A DNA stretch of 64,000 nucleotides from CAUZIB01 sp963578805 (GTDB lineage Bacteria; Acidobacteriota; Vicinamibacteria; Vicinamibacterales; UBA8438), in assembly GCA_963578805.1 (NCBI GenBank), contig CAUZDY010000001.1, positions 1 to 64,000 of the forward strand, written 5' to 3'. The notes under the pieces were generated by a model. It did not search any database. It was not told the origin of the DNA and saw only the letters and a list, made by a program, of their open reading frames with translations. Both the position numbers and the translations under genes were made by a program. Shown in pieces: positions 7,412 to 14,949 of the stretch; position 1 is the first letter of the stretch, and the number at the start of each line of letters is the position of its first letter.

Positions 7412-8131
7412 TCATTTGGGAGGCTTGCCGGCTGACCGGAGGTAGTCGTCTGCTTCTTTTAGTTTTTCCACCACCGTCCGCTCAGGCACTCTTACGCCGA
7501 GGTCGGTGGTTTCCGACTCAATTCTCGAAGAGGCAGCATCCGAGCTAGGGTGCGACAATTTGACTTTGGCAAGCTGCGCCAGCCCGATGATCACTTTCAG
7601 CAGCGTGTTCCGTTCTCTCGACCCAAGGGGTTTGTCGAGAGCATCAGCGGACTTGGGTGGCGTCTGGCCCTGCTTCTTGGCGAAGTCGTTCAGAGCCTTG
7701 GTTCGCACACCCAAGGCGCACCCCTCAGGGAACGCCGAGGGCAACTCTCCTGGACCCCTTCCCTCTGGTTGTAGTTGGCGCACGACTCTTTTCCCTGCAC
7801 TCTTTCGCGCCACCCAGGCCCCATCGATGCCCCCTACGCGGACAGTTCGGTCGACCTCATGTTTGACCTGCCGTCGCCCAGGCTTGCCCCGCTCCCCCTT
7901 CATCAGCAAGTCCCAGTACCCATCCTCAAGTTCCACGCCCCGTTTATCCTTCACGCCAGGTGGAATATTCAGCGTCAACGGGAAGCGTCCCGCGAGGGCG
8001 AACTCTAAGACGTCAGGCTCGCTTATGCCGTTTTCGCTACCGTACGGACCGCAGTTTAGCTTCGACGTCAGATAGTGCGAGGCTTCGTGCAGTCTCAGCC
8101 ACTGTCGTAACGACAACTTGGCGATGTTCAT
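7412..8131 (-). CDS. integrative-element-associated hypothetical protein
   Basis: 239 residues. The N-terminus LRQWLRLHEASHYLTSKLN resembles a helix-turn-helix-like segment. The C-terminus has KPLGSRERNTLLKVIIGLAQ. Proteins with this layout (an N-terminal WL.L.EA..YL segment and a C-terminal (P)LG..ERNTLLK(I/L)I segment) are common uncharacterised cargo or regulatory genes of proteobacterial islands. That is from memory of the family, not a search. It lies just inside the tRNA-Ser border, beside the integrase remnant and on the same strand, so I take it as part of that element. The ATG at 8131 has only a poor ribosome binding site. Molecular role unknown. Confidence 0.7.
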   Translation of the reverse strand: MNIAKLSLRQWLRLHEASHYLTSKLNCGPYGSENGISEPDVLEFALAGRFPLTLNIPPGVKDKRGVELEDGYWDLLMKGERGKPGRRQVKHEVDRTVRVGGIDGAWVARKSAGKRVVRQLQPEGRGPGELPSAFPEGCALGVRTKALNDFAKKQGQTPPKSADALDKPLGSRERNTLLKVIIGLAQLAKVKLSHPSSDAASSRIESETTDLGVRVPERTVVEKLKEADDYLRSAGKPPK

Positions 8132-8197
8132 AGGGGTCCACCGGGAGCCGTGAAAGTCTGCACTCTGGCAGTGTAGCGCGGAAAACAGTAGGGGTGC

Positions 8198-8459
8198 TTA
8201 GGCCGTCTTTTCGGTGCGTAAGCGGCCCAGGTAGTCCGTCCACTTCTGCATCATGGCTCGACGCGCCGGGAGGTTCGTCGTGCGGTTGTAGGCGCGCCCT
8301 AAGGGGTTCATTGGGGGGTGTGCGAGTTGGTGTTCGATCAGGCGCGGCGGGGTTGCGTGTGATGCGCTCGGAAAACAGGGCGTAGTCACAGACCTGGTGG
8401 CACACCGTCAGGACACGACTCGCGGTCTCATACTTCTCTGCTTTCTCATGGAAAACCAT
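8198..8459 (-). pseudogene. P4-type integrase remnant with internal deletion
   Basis: Two frames carry opposite ends of a P4-family tyrosine integrase. From 8459, KYETASRVLTVCHQVCDYAL, then ITRNPA matches the core-binding domain end (ETA.R.....QV..YA...G...RNPA). In the next frame, LIEHQLAHPP, then GRAYNRTTNLPARRAMMQKW matches the extreme C-terminus (LIE.QLAH...N.VR.AYNR...L..RR.MMQ.WAD.LD). The whole catalytic domain that should lie between is missing, and the junction is out of frame near 8335-8350. The remnant begins 95 bases from the tRNA-Ser 3' end and points away from it, the usual position for the integrase of a tRNA-inserted island. It cannot be active. Confidence 0.75.
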
Positions 8460-8553
8460 GGAGACACAGAGACTGACTGTAGCTAAAACCTCCCGTGTTT
8501 TAGGCAGTTATTGTGCTGCGTTGGCTGGATATAGCCGTAGGTGGAAAATGAAA

Positions 8554-8643
8554 TGGCGGAGGGACTGGGATTCGAACCCAGGGAACGCTTTCACGTTCAA
8601 CGGTTTTCAAGACCGCCGCCTTCAACCGCTCGGCCATCCCTCC
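8554..8643 (-). tRNA. tRNA-Ser(TGA)
   Basis: 90 bases including an encoded CCA. The acceptor stem is GGAGGGA/TCCCTCC and the discriminator is G. The anticodon loop is CTTGAAA with anticodon TGA (reads UCA). The long class-II variable arm has the stem AACG/CGTT. The T-arm is CTGGG-TTCGAAT-CCCAG. It sits directly downstream of serS on the same strand. The 3' end is the likely attachment site of the neighbouring decayed island. It is not selC: tRNA-Sec would have anticodon TCA and a longer acceptor stem. Confidence 0.97.
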
Positions 8644-8705
8644 TGGATGTAAACCATGTTCGCAGGGCTCCTGCCCCGGGCCACCCGCCGTATTGAACCC
8701 AAGCG

Positions 8706-9998
8706 CTAAACCGGAGGCTCGATGATCTCCTGGCCTCGCATGTAAGGACGCAAAATCTCTGGAATCACTACCGACCCATCAGGCTGCTGGTAGTTCTCCA
8801 GGATCGCGATCAATGCACGCCCTACGGCCACGCCCGAGCCATTGAGGGTGTGCACAAGCACCGGCTTTCCTTTTTGTCCTTCGCGTCGGAACCTGATATT
8901 GGCGCGGCGTGCCTGAAACGCCTCGGTATTGCTGCATGAAGAAATCTCACGATACGTCTGTTGACTCGGCAGCCAGACCTCGATGTCGTAGGTCTTGGCG
9001 GATGCAAACCCTATGTCGCCGGTGCACAGCGCCACTGTTCGGAATGGTAGTTTCAGACGCTTGAGTACCTCCTCGGCGTGACCGGTCAGCTCTTCATGGA
9101 TGTCGTACGACTGCTCGGGAGTCGCATACGCCACCAGTTCGACCTTGTCGAATTGATGCTGCCTTATAAGTCCTCGGACATCCTTTCCGTACGAACCGGC
9201 CTCACTGCGAAAACATGGTGTATACGCCGCATAGCGTATCGGGAGTGTTGCACCGTCCAAGATTTCGTCTCGGTGCAGGTTGCACAGTGGCACCTCAGCT
9301 GTCGGAATCAAGTAGAGGTCCCAGTCGCCACTGACTTTGAACAGGTCCTCCTCGAACTTCGGCAAATTGCCGGACCCCGTCAGTGCATCCGTGTTGGCAA
9401 GAAACGGTGGTTCGACCTCGGTATATCCATGTTCCGATGTATGTAGGTCGAGCATGAAGTTGATCAACGCCCGTTCGAGTCTCGCGCCGGCGCCGACAAG
9501 GACCGTGAACCGCGACTGCGCGATCTTCGCGCCACGCTCGAAATCAAGAATGCCGAGCGCGGGGCCCAGATCCCAGTGGGCCTGTGGGGTGAAATCAAAC
9601 GTCGGCAATTCACCGTGACGGCGTAACTCGATGTTCTCAGCCTCCGTTCTGCCGACCGGGACACTATCGTGTGGCAGATTGGGTAGCGCGAGCAACAGCT
9701 TGCGCCACTCACGCTCAATCCGCTCGAGCTTCTCTTTCTGGGTCTTGATCTGCTCACCATGAACCTGGCCAGCCTTGAGCAGCTCGCCAACCGACAGTCC
9801 TTCCTTCTTCGCGCGCGCGATCTGGCCCCCGACCTCCTTGCGTGAGCGTCGGGCGTTTTCAAGAATCGGCAGAATCTCCCGCCGCTCCGCATCGAGCCGC
9901 ATTAGGAAATCAAGGTGCTCGTGGAGATTGACACCGCGCTGGTCAAGACGCGCACGGACGTCGTCAGCATGTTCTCGGAGCAAGACGGGGTCGAGCAT
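8706..9998 (-). CDS. serS: seryl-tRNA synthetase
   Basis: 430 residues, the usual length for the bacterial enzyme, which charges tRNA-Ser with serine using ATP. The N-terminal part (about residues 30-105) is the long antiparallel coiled-coil arm that contacts the variable loop of tRNA-Ser (RRSRKEVGGQIARAKKEG, KLERIEREWRKLL). The class II catalytic core follows, with the motif 2 region CFRSEAGSYGKDVRGLIRQH (about 265-290) and motif 3 NGSGVAVGRALIAILENYQ from residue 386. The start codon is ATG. The substrate tRNA-Ser(TGA) gene is immediately downstream. It is divergent from galU across a 140-bp spacer. Confidence 0.98.
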   Translation of the reverse strand: MLDPVLLREHADDVRARLDQRGVNLHEHLDFLMRLDAERREILPILENARRSRKEVGGQIARAKKEGLSVGELLKAGQVHGEQIKTQKEKLERIEREWRKLLLALPNLPHDSVPVGRTEAENIELRRHGELPTFDFTPQAHWDLGPALGILDFERGAKIAQSRFTVLVGAGARLERALINFMLDLHTSEHGYTEVEPPFLANTDALTGSGNLPKFEEDLFKVSGDWDLYLIPTAEVPLCNLHRDEILDGATLPIRYAAYTPCFRSEAGSYGKDVRGLIRQHQFDKVELVAYATPEQSYDIHEELTGHAEEVLKRLKLPFRTVALCTGDIGFASAKTYDIEVWLPSQQTYREISSCSNTEAFQARRANIRFRREGQKGKPVLVHTLNGSGVAVGRALIAILENYQQPDGSVVIPEILRPYMRGQEIIEPPV

Positions 9999-10138
9999 AG
10001 GCCAGCGATTCCTTCCGTGTCGTCCGCACTATTCTAGACCGGTGCCGGACTAGTCTGCGTCCAGTCGATCGATCGTGCATGTGTGGCCACTGACGTTACG
10101 AATCACGAGAACGCTCCACTAAGATACGATCACACACT

Positions 10139-11005
10139 GTGCAGACCTCGGTTCCAACTGTCGTCTTTCCGGTCGCTGGCCTCGGTACGCGCATCCTCCC
10201 CGCCACGAAAATGCTGCCCAAGGAGCTGCTTCCTCTCGTCGATCGTCCGGTGATTCAGTGCGGCGTTGAGGAGGCTGTCGCATCCGGTATTAACCGGGTC
10301 GTCCTCGTCACGAGCCCGAACAATACGATGACGGCGGCGCATTTCGAGGCCAACCCTCGGCTCGAAAGCCTTCTCGAGGCGCGTGGGAAGACCGATGCAC
10401 TTAAGGCGGTGCGCGCGGTGACCACGATGGCGGAGGTGACGACCGTCCACCAGGTTGATCCTCTCGGTCTCGGCCATGCAGTGCTGATGGCCAAGCATGC
10501 CGTCGACGACACCCCATTCGCCGTGGCGCTCCCAGACGACGTGATCGACGCGGATCCACCGGCGCTTCGTCAGATGCGCGACCTGTTCGACGAGTTCGCT
10601 GGTCCGGTAGTGCTTGTCGAACGCGTCCCTCGCGAGGCGGTTGGCCGCTACGGCGTGATCGACCCGATACCTATCCGCGACGGCGTCTTTCGCGTCCGCG
10701 ACCTTGTCGAAAAGCCAGACCCGGAGACCGCACCGTCTGGCCTGGCTGTTGTCGGTCGCTACATTTTGACCCCGGACGTTTTCGAAATCCTCGAACAGAC
10801 CGGCGCGGATGCGAACGGTGAGATTCAACTCACGGACGCTCTGCGGCAACTTCTTGCAAAGCGACCGCTGTATGCTTGCGAGCTTTCGGGTGTGCGGCAC
10901 GACGTCGGCACCAAACTCGGATACCTCAAAGCCTCGCTTTACTTTGCGTTGACTCAACCCGACCTCGCGTCGCCGTTGCGTGAGTATCTCAGATCGCTCG
11001 AGTAG
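10139..11005 (+). CDS. galU: UTP-glucose-1-phosphate uridylyltransferase
   Basis: 288 residues starting with GTG. It makes UDP-glucose from UTP and glucose-1-phosphate for envelope glycans. The nucleotide-binding signature FPVAGLGTRILPATKMLPKE is at residues 9-28, and VEEAVASGINRVVLVTS, GLGHAVLMAK and ALPDDVID follow the GalU pattern. Length is normal. It is convergent with the FmdB-type gene. glmU and glmS farther right serve the parallel UDP-GlcNAc pathway. Confidence 0.95.
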   Translation: MQTSVPTVVFPVAGLGTRILPATKMLPKELLPLVDRPVIQCGVEEAVASGINRVVLVTSPNNTMTAAHFEANPRLESLLEARGKTDALKAVRAVTTMAEVTTVHQVDPLGLGHAVLMAKHAVDDTPFAVALPDDVIDADPPALRQMRDLFDEFAGPVVLVERVPREAVGRYGVIDPIPIRDGVFRVRDLVEKPDPETAPSGLAVVGRYILTPDVFEILEQTGADANGEIQLTDALRQLLAKRPLYACELSGVRHDVGTKLGYLKASLYFALTQPDLASPLREYLRSLE

Positions 11006-11059
11006 CGCCACGACCCTCCCACCACGGACTGAACCAGGATCGGAGAGAGACGGATCGGT

Positions 11060-11395
11060 TCACTTGTCGGAGGAGGACGACGTGGACGACGTGGACGACG
11101 TGGAATCCGTGGACGACGTGGAATCCGTGGACGACGTGGAATCCGACTTCTTCTTCTGGTCCGAGGCGTCCTTTTCTTGGGCAATCTCGGACCGGGAGGA
11201 TTCGCCGCCACTCGGTTTTCGTGCGTAATCAGTGATATACCAGCCGGTCCCCTTGAACTGGATAGCCGGTGACGACATCAGCTTGGTCACCGCACCGTCA
11301 CACTTGGGGCAGCTTGACGCAAGCGCTTCCGAGAACTTCTGGATCACCTCGAAGCGGTGCTCGCACTCATTGCACTGGTACTCGTAGAGGGGCAT
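11060..11395 (-). CDS. FmdB-type zinc-ribbon protein with Ser/Thr/Asp repeat tail
   Basis: 111 residues. The first 45 form the FmdB zinc ribbon: MPLYEYQCNECEHRFEVIQK, then CPKCDGAVTKLMS, with the C-x2-C and C-x2-C ligands of one zinc site, followed by FKGTGWYITDY. FmdB was named as a putative regulator of formamidase/acetamidase in Methylophilus; in most bacteria its role is unknown. The tail from about residue 70 is low complexity, ending in repeats of STDSTS and SSTSS, encoded by tandem 9- and 15-bp DNA units. Length should vary between strains. ATG at 11395. Confidence 0.9.
   Translation of the reverse strand: MPLYEYQCNECEHRFEVIQKFSEALASSCPKCDGAVTKLMSSPAIQFKGTGWYITDYARKPSGGESSRSEIAQEKDASDQKKKSDSTSSTDSTSSTDSTSSTSSTSSSSDK
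11081..11150. repeat. short tandem repeats in the FmdB tail
   Basis: Three 9-bp units (gacgtggac) are followed by three 15-bp units (gaatccgtggacgac type), read on the plus strand. On the coding minus strand they encode runs of Ser, Thr and Asp. Units are multiples of three, so copy-number change keeps the frame. Confidence 0.85.
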
Positions 11396-11469
11396 GATCT
11401 CTTAAGAGCCCTAATTCTAATGCACATAGAGAAAACGGGCCGGAACCAAGTCGGTCGTCCCTGCGTGTC

Positions 11470-13140
11470 CTAATCGAACAGCGCCCCCGGCTCGCCCAAC
11501 ATCAGCTCACGATGGGCCCAGAACGGTAGCCCGCCCTGCCCAAGCAGCTGGTCATGAAACCCACTTAGCGAAAACAGGTTCCCGTCCTTGGCCTCGCAAT
11601 CCTCGCGGAGCTTCAACAGTATCCGTTTGCCAAGAGCGTAGAGGACATACTGTGGGTCGAACGTCCCCCGTTCGGCCTCACGGCGGGCGGTGCTTTCTTC
11701 GAGCAGCGCTTCGTCTCTGAAGAATCGAACTCCCTGCTCCACTGACAGGTCCTCAGTGTGCAGCCGAATACCGACGACCGTGCGTGCCAATCGAAGGAGT
11801 GCCTCGGCCAGTTGCCCAAGCTTCGCCTCTGCATTGCCCTTTTCAAAACCTTCATCGAACATCAGCTGTTCCGCGTAGTGGGCCCATCCTTCTACGAACG
11901 AGACCGGCATTAAAAAAGCTGATTTACGTAGTGGGGCCTCCAACTGACGCAGGTGCTCAAAGTGAAGAAAGTGTCCAGGAAACGCTTCGTGAATCGAGAT
12001 CGACGGGAGCGTCGCATAGTTGAAGTCGCGAAGATGCTCTTCTTGACGCTCGACCGACCAGGAGGCATCGACGTTCGTGACGTAGTAGTAGGCGGGCAAT
12101 GGCTTCGATTCGAACGCGCCCGGCGACCACATACTAGCCGTGGTCCACCGGTAAAAGTCTGGGGTCTGTGCCACTCTCACCGGGTCATGATCGGGAATCG
12201 TCATGAGCCGCTTGCGGCGGATGAATGCCACCAATTCCTGAAGCTGTCCGTCGACCACACTCAAGAGCTCATCGGCGCCGGGATGACGCATCTTGACGTC
12301 GTTCCACACTTTCAGCGGATCGTCCCCCAGCTGACCCGCTATCTTGTCGAACTCCTCGCGCGTCGCCTTCAGATCCCGAACCGCGATCTCCAGTAGCCGT
12401 TCAGCCGGCACGTCGATTCCCTCGGTCAGGCGAAGCAGCTGACCGAAACGTTCGGCGCCGAGACGAAATGACGCGCGACTCCGAGGCGCAACGGTCTCCC
12501 GAAGGTGTCTTGTGTAGTCGCGCAGCGCACCAACGGCGATCGTGGACGCGTCGGCGAGGTCGCCAAGAAGATGCATGTCGTCGAGATTGTGGAACGCTCG
12601 CGGAAGGTCTCGCTCGAAGAAATTGATTACCCCCTCTAACGTCTCGATACCGACCTTCGCAAATAGCCCAGGCGGGTCTGTCACGTTCTTGCGAGCCGCC
12701 TCCAAGAGTCGCGGGGTCTGTCGCAGCTTCGAGACGATGCGACGCGCACGCTCAGTCAACGGGGCATGCGCAAACAGCACATGCACGGCGACGCTGCTGG
12801 CGAGCGTCTCAGCGTAATGCAGCGGATTCCGCTGCCAGGGACGGAGTTCTTCTAACGCGAACAGGCGGCCACGGATGCTGTCAGCCAGCATCCGATGCTC
12901 GACTCGCTCTTCCCGCGTAAGCGTCGAGGCATCGATGCTCTCCAGTCGCCGCGCCCAACCACCGAGCTCCCGACCCTGGGTTTCGATCGACTCGCGCGAG
13001 TAGTCTTCAAGCACGTCATCGTGGAGATGCACTCCATCGAAGGCGGCCTCGGTTGGATGGCTCTCGTGGAGATAGCCAAGATAGTCGTCCACGAAGTCCG
13101 AGAGGGGTTCGATAGAGTGCCCAGATCGAGATCGTCTCAT
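11470..13140 (-). CDS. DUF885-family zinc-peptidase-like protein
   Basis: I start this 556-residue protein at ATG 13140 (MRRSRSGHSIEPLSDFVDDY); the frame extends 39 codons upstream without family-like sequence. DUF885 proteins are mostly helical and carry a zinc-peptidase-like motif, here SISIHEAFPGHFLHFEHL with HEAFPGH at about residues 384-390. A second conserved stretch, SFVEGWAHYAEQLMFDEGF, holds a downstream Glu, and YYVTNVDASW is also typical. Peptidase activity is likely but unproven for most members. No signal peptide is seen with this start. It is divergent from rsmI. Confidence 0.9.
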   Translation of the reverse strand: MRRSRSGHSIEPLSDFVDDYLGYLHESHPTEAAFDGVHLHDDVLEDYSRESIETQGRELGGWARRLESIDASTLTREERVEHRMLADSIRGRLFALEELRPWQRNPLHYAETLASSVAVHVLFAHAPLTERARRIVSKLRQTPRLLEAARKNVTDPPGLFAKVGIETLEGVINFFERDLPRAFHNLDDMHLLGDLADASTIAVGALRDYTRHLRETVAPRSRASFRLGAERFGQLLRLTEGIDVPAERLLEIAVRDLKATREEFDKIAGQLGDDPLKVWNDVKMRHPGADELLSVVDGQLQELVAFIRRKRLMTIPDHDPVRVAQTPDFYRWTTASMWSPGAFESKPLPAYYYVTNVDASWSVERQEEHLRDFNYATLPSISIHEAFPGHFLHFEHLRQLEAPLRKSAFLMPVSFVEGWAHYAEQLMFDEGFEKGNAEAKLGQLAEALLRLARTVVGIRLHTEDLSVEQGVRFFRDEALLEESTARREAERGTFDPQYVLYALGKRILLKLREDCEAKDGNLFSLSGFHDQLLGQGGLPFWAHRELMLGEPGALFD

Positions 13141-13324
13141 TATCGCGTTAAGGGTGTCAGTCCTCGAACACCACCAGTCCTGACTGCTGGCGTCTGCGAT
13201 ACCGGAAACTTCTGGTGATACCGGAGACTCCTGAATGGTACAATACCGCGGCTCCATTCCTTATACACCTTCACGGTGACTCCGTGCCACCCGAGTCTCC
13301 GGATTTCCCTCGGGACCGACGATC

Positions 13325-14152
13325 ATGTCAAAAGGAGTCCTATATCTGGTTTCCACACCGATCGGAAACCTTGAAGATGTGACGTTTCGGGCTATTCGAA
13401 TCCTCGGTGAGGTGGCCTTGATCGCAGCGGAGGACACACGGCGCACGGCAACGCTACTCCATCGTTACAAGATCGACACACCCACTCTGAGTCTGCACCA
13501 GCACAATGAGCGTCAGAGAACGCCTGCCATCCTCTCACGCCTTAATGCTGGTCAATGTGTAGCTCTCGTTACCGACGCCGGAACGCCGCTTCTGTCAGAT
13601 CCAGGGGCGTATCTGGTTAAATCAGCCCTCGCCGGTGGTCTCCGGGTTGAGTCGATACCAGGAGCGAGCGCTATTCTCTCGGCCCTTGTTACTTCCGGCC
13701 TCGCTCAAGATCAGTTTACATTTGCAGGATTTCCACCAAATAGGTCTAATGATAGAAAAAAGTGGTTCTTGTCTCTTAGTAAAGAGCACAGACCGCTAGT
13801 TATTTTCGAGGCACCTCACCGAATTATGAAATGCCTGGCTGATATGGCTGATACACTCGGAAACCGCCAGATAGCTGTGTGTCGAGAAATGACAAAGGTT
13901 CACGAAGAATTGGTCATAGGACCTATTTTAGAAGCTATGTCTTCTCTATCGAGTAAAAAAGGGGAGTTTACTATCGTTGTCTCCCCGCAAAGTGACGACA
14001 GGATCAAGCCCACAAACGAACAGATCCTCTCTGAATTTAATCAGATAGCCAATAAGAAGATGACCAGGCGTGACATAATAAGGCAAATAGCCAAAAAATA
14101 TGAGCTTAGTACACGCTCTATATACAGGGCGTTGGAGGACAAGAAGATTTAA
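13325..14152 (+). CDS. rsmI: 16S rRNA (cytidine-1402-2'-O)-methyltransferase
   Basis: 275 residues. It methylates the 2'-O of C1402 in 16S rRNA using SAM. The tetrapyrrole-methylase fold shows LYLVSTPIGNLEDVTFRAI at the N-terminus, AAEDTRRTATLL, LVTDAGTPLLSDPG and SIPGASAILSALVTSGL. The C-terminal small domain ends RRDIIRQIAKKYELSTRSIY, typical of RsmI. From about 13,720 onward the DNA becomes visibly AT-rich compared with its first half and both neighbours, while the protein stays conserved. Confidence 0.96.
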   Translation: MSKGVLYLVSTPIGNLEDVTFRAIRILGEVALIAAEDTRRTATLLHRYKIDTPTLSLHQHNERQRTPAILSRLNAGQCVALVTDAGTPLLSDPGAYLVKSALAGGLRVESIPGASAILSALVTSGLAQDQFTFAGFPPNRSNDRKKWFLSLSKEHRPLVIFEAPHRIMKCLADMADTLGNRQIAVCREMTKVHEELVIGPILEAMSSLSSKKGEFTIVVSPQSDDRIKPTNEQILSEFNQIANKKMTRRDIIRQIAKKYELSTRSIYRALEDKKI

Positions 14153-14235
14153 ATTTGTTATATAACCTAAAATATTTAACCTGGCATCGGCTTGATTAAC
14201 CTCACTCGTTCTGCTAAGGTGCGGGCCTTTCATCT

Positions 14236-14904
14236 ATGGCCAAGAAAGCTCGAGCCAATAAACGACCGACCGCGTCCAAGACTCCCGTCACCACAAAGAG
14301 AACGAGCGTAGCCAAGAAGAAGAAAAGGACTCCAGCAAAGAAGAAGGCGCCTCGAAAAATAGCTAACAGCGCCGCAAAGGCAGCACGGGCGGCGGAAACC
14401 CGCAGAAAGAAGCAACTAAAGGCTGTCGAACTCTATGAGCGAGCGATGGTGGCACTCCAACGTCGAGAACTCAGGGTGGCAGCGGCCCGATTCCGGAAGC
14501 TAATTCAGGAATTTCCAGAGGAGCGCGAGTTACACGAACGCAGTCGACGCTATCTGGAGGTCTGTGAGCGTCGTAGAGGTCCAGCGCCCATACCTGAGAC
14601 CCTAGAGGAGCGGGTATACGCGGCGACGCTGGCCCTTAATGCCGGGTCCGAGCAGGAAGCACTACAGCATCTTGAAGCCGCGCTCGTTGAAGCGCCAGAC
14701 AGCGAGCAGGTCCAATACATGCTCGCCGTCGCACGGGCGGCAGCCGGAGACGGGTCGGCAGCGATCAAACATCTTTATCGCGCGATCGAACTGAACCCTG
14801 ACAACAGGTTTCTCGCGCGGCACGAAGCAAGCTTCGAGGCTCTGCATGACCAAGAAGCGGTCCGGCAAATGCTCGCTGGCCCACCCGAGTGCTCGACTTC
14901 CTAG
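14236..14904 (+). CDS. TPR protein with a histone-like Lys/Ala-rich N-terminus
   Basis: 222 residues. Residues 1-62 are Lys, Ala, Arg and Thr rich (SVAKKKKRTPAKKKAPRK), like the tails of bacterial H1-type proteins. The rest forms helical tetratricopeptide-like repeats: KAVELYERAMVALQRRELRV, AATLALNAGSEQEALQHLEA, then VQYMLAVARAAAGDGSAAIK and HLYRAIELNPDN. TPRs mediate protein contacts and the basic tail may bind nucleic acid, but this is inference. Both neighbours (rsmI, glmU) are housekeeping genes on the same strand. Confidence 0.8.
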   Translation: MAKKARANKRPTASKTPVTTKRTSVAKKKKRTPAKKKAPRKIANSAAKAARAAETRRKKQLKAVELYERAMVALQRRELRVAAARFRKLIQEFPEERELHERSRRYLEVCERRRGPAPIPETLEERVYAATLALNAGSEQEALQHLEAALVEAPDSEQVQYMLAVARAAAGDGSAAIKHLYRAIELNPDNRFLARHEASFEALHDQEAVRQMLAGPPECSTS

Positions 14905-14949
14905 CGTAAGGTTCCGATCCGGGCACCCGGCCGATCTACACTTGCGTCG

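Noticed and set aside
8554..8643. tRNA gene near the selenoprotein considered as selC (tRNA-Sec)
   Set aside because: Anticodon is TGA (serine UCA codon), the acceptor stem is 7 bp and the arm pattern is ordinary tRNA-Ser; tRNA-Sec needs anticodon TCA and a longer acceptor stem.
10130..11011. 293-codon minus-strand ORF
   Set aside because: Exactly antisense to galU; composition is that of a mirror frame of a GC-rich gene.
11081..11150. short tandem repeats considered as a CRISPR array
   Set aside because: Units are 9-15 bp, contiguous without spacers, and in frame inside the FmdB-type gene. No CRISPR or cas gene was seen anywhere in the window.
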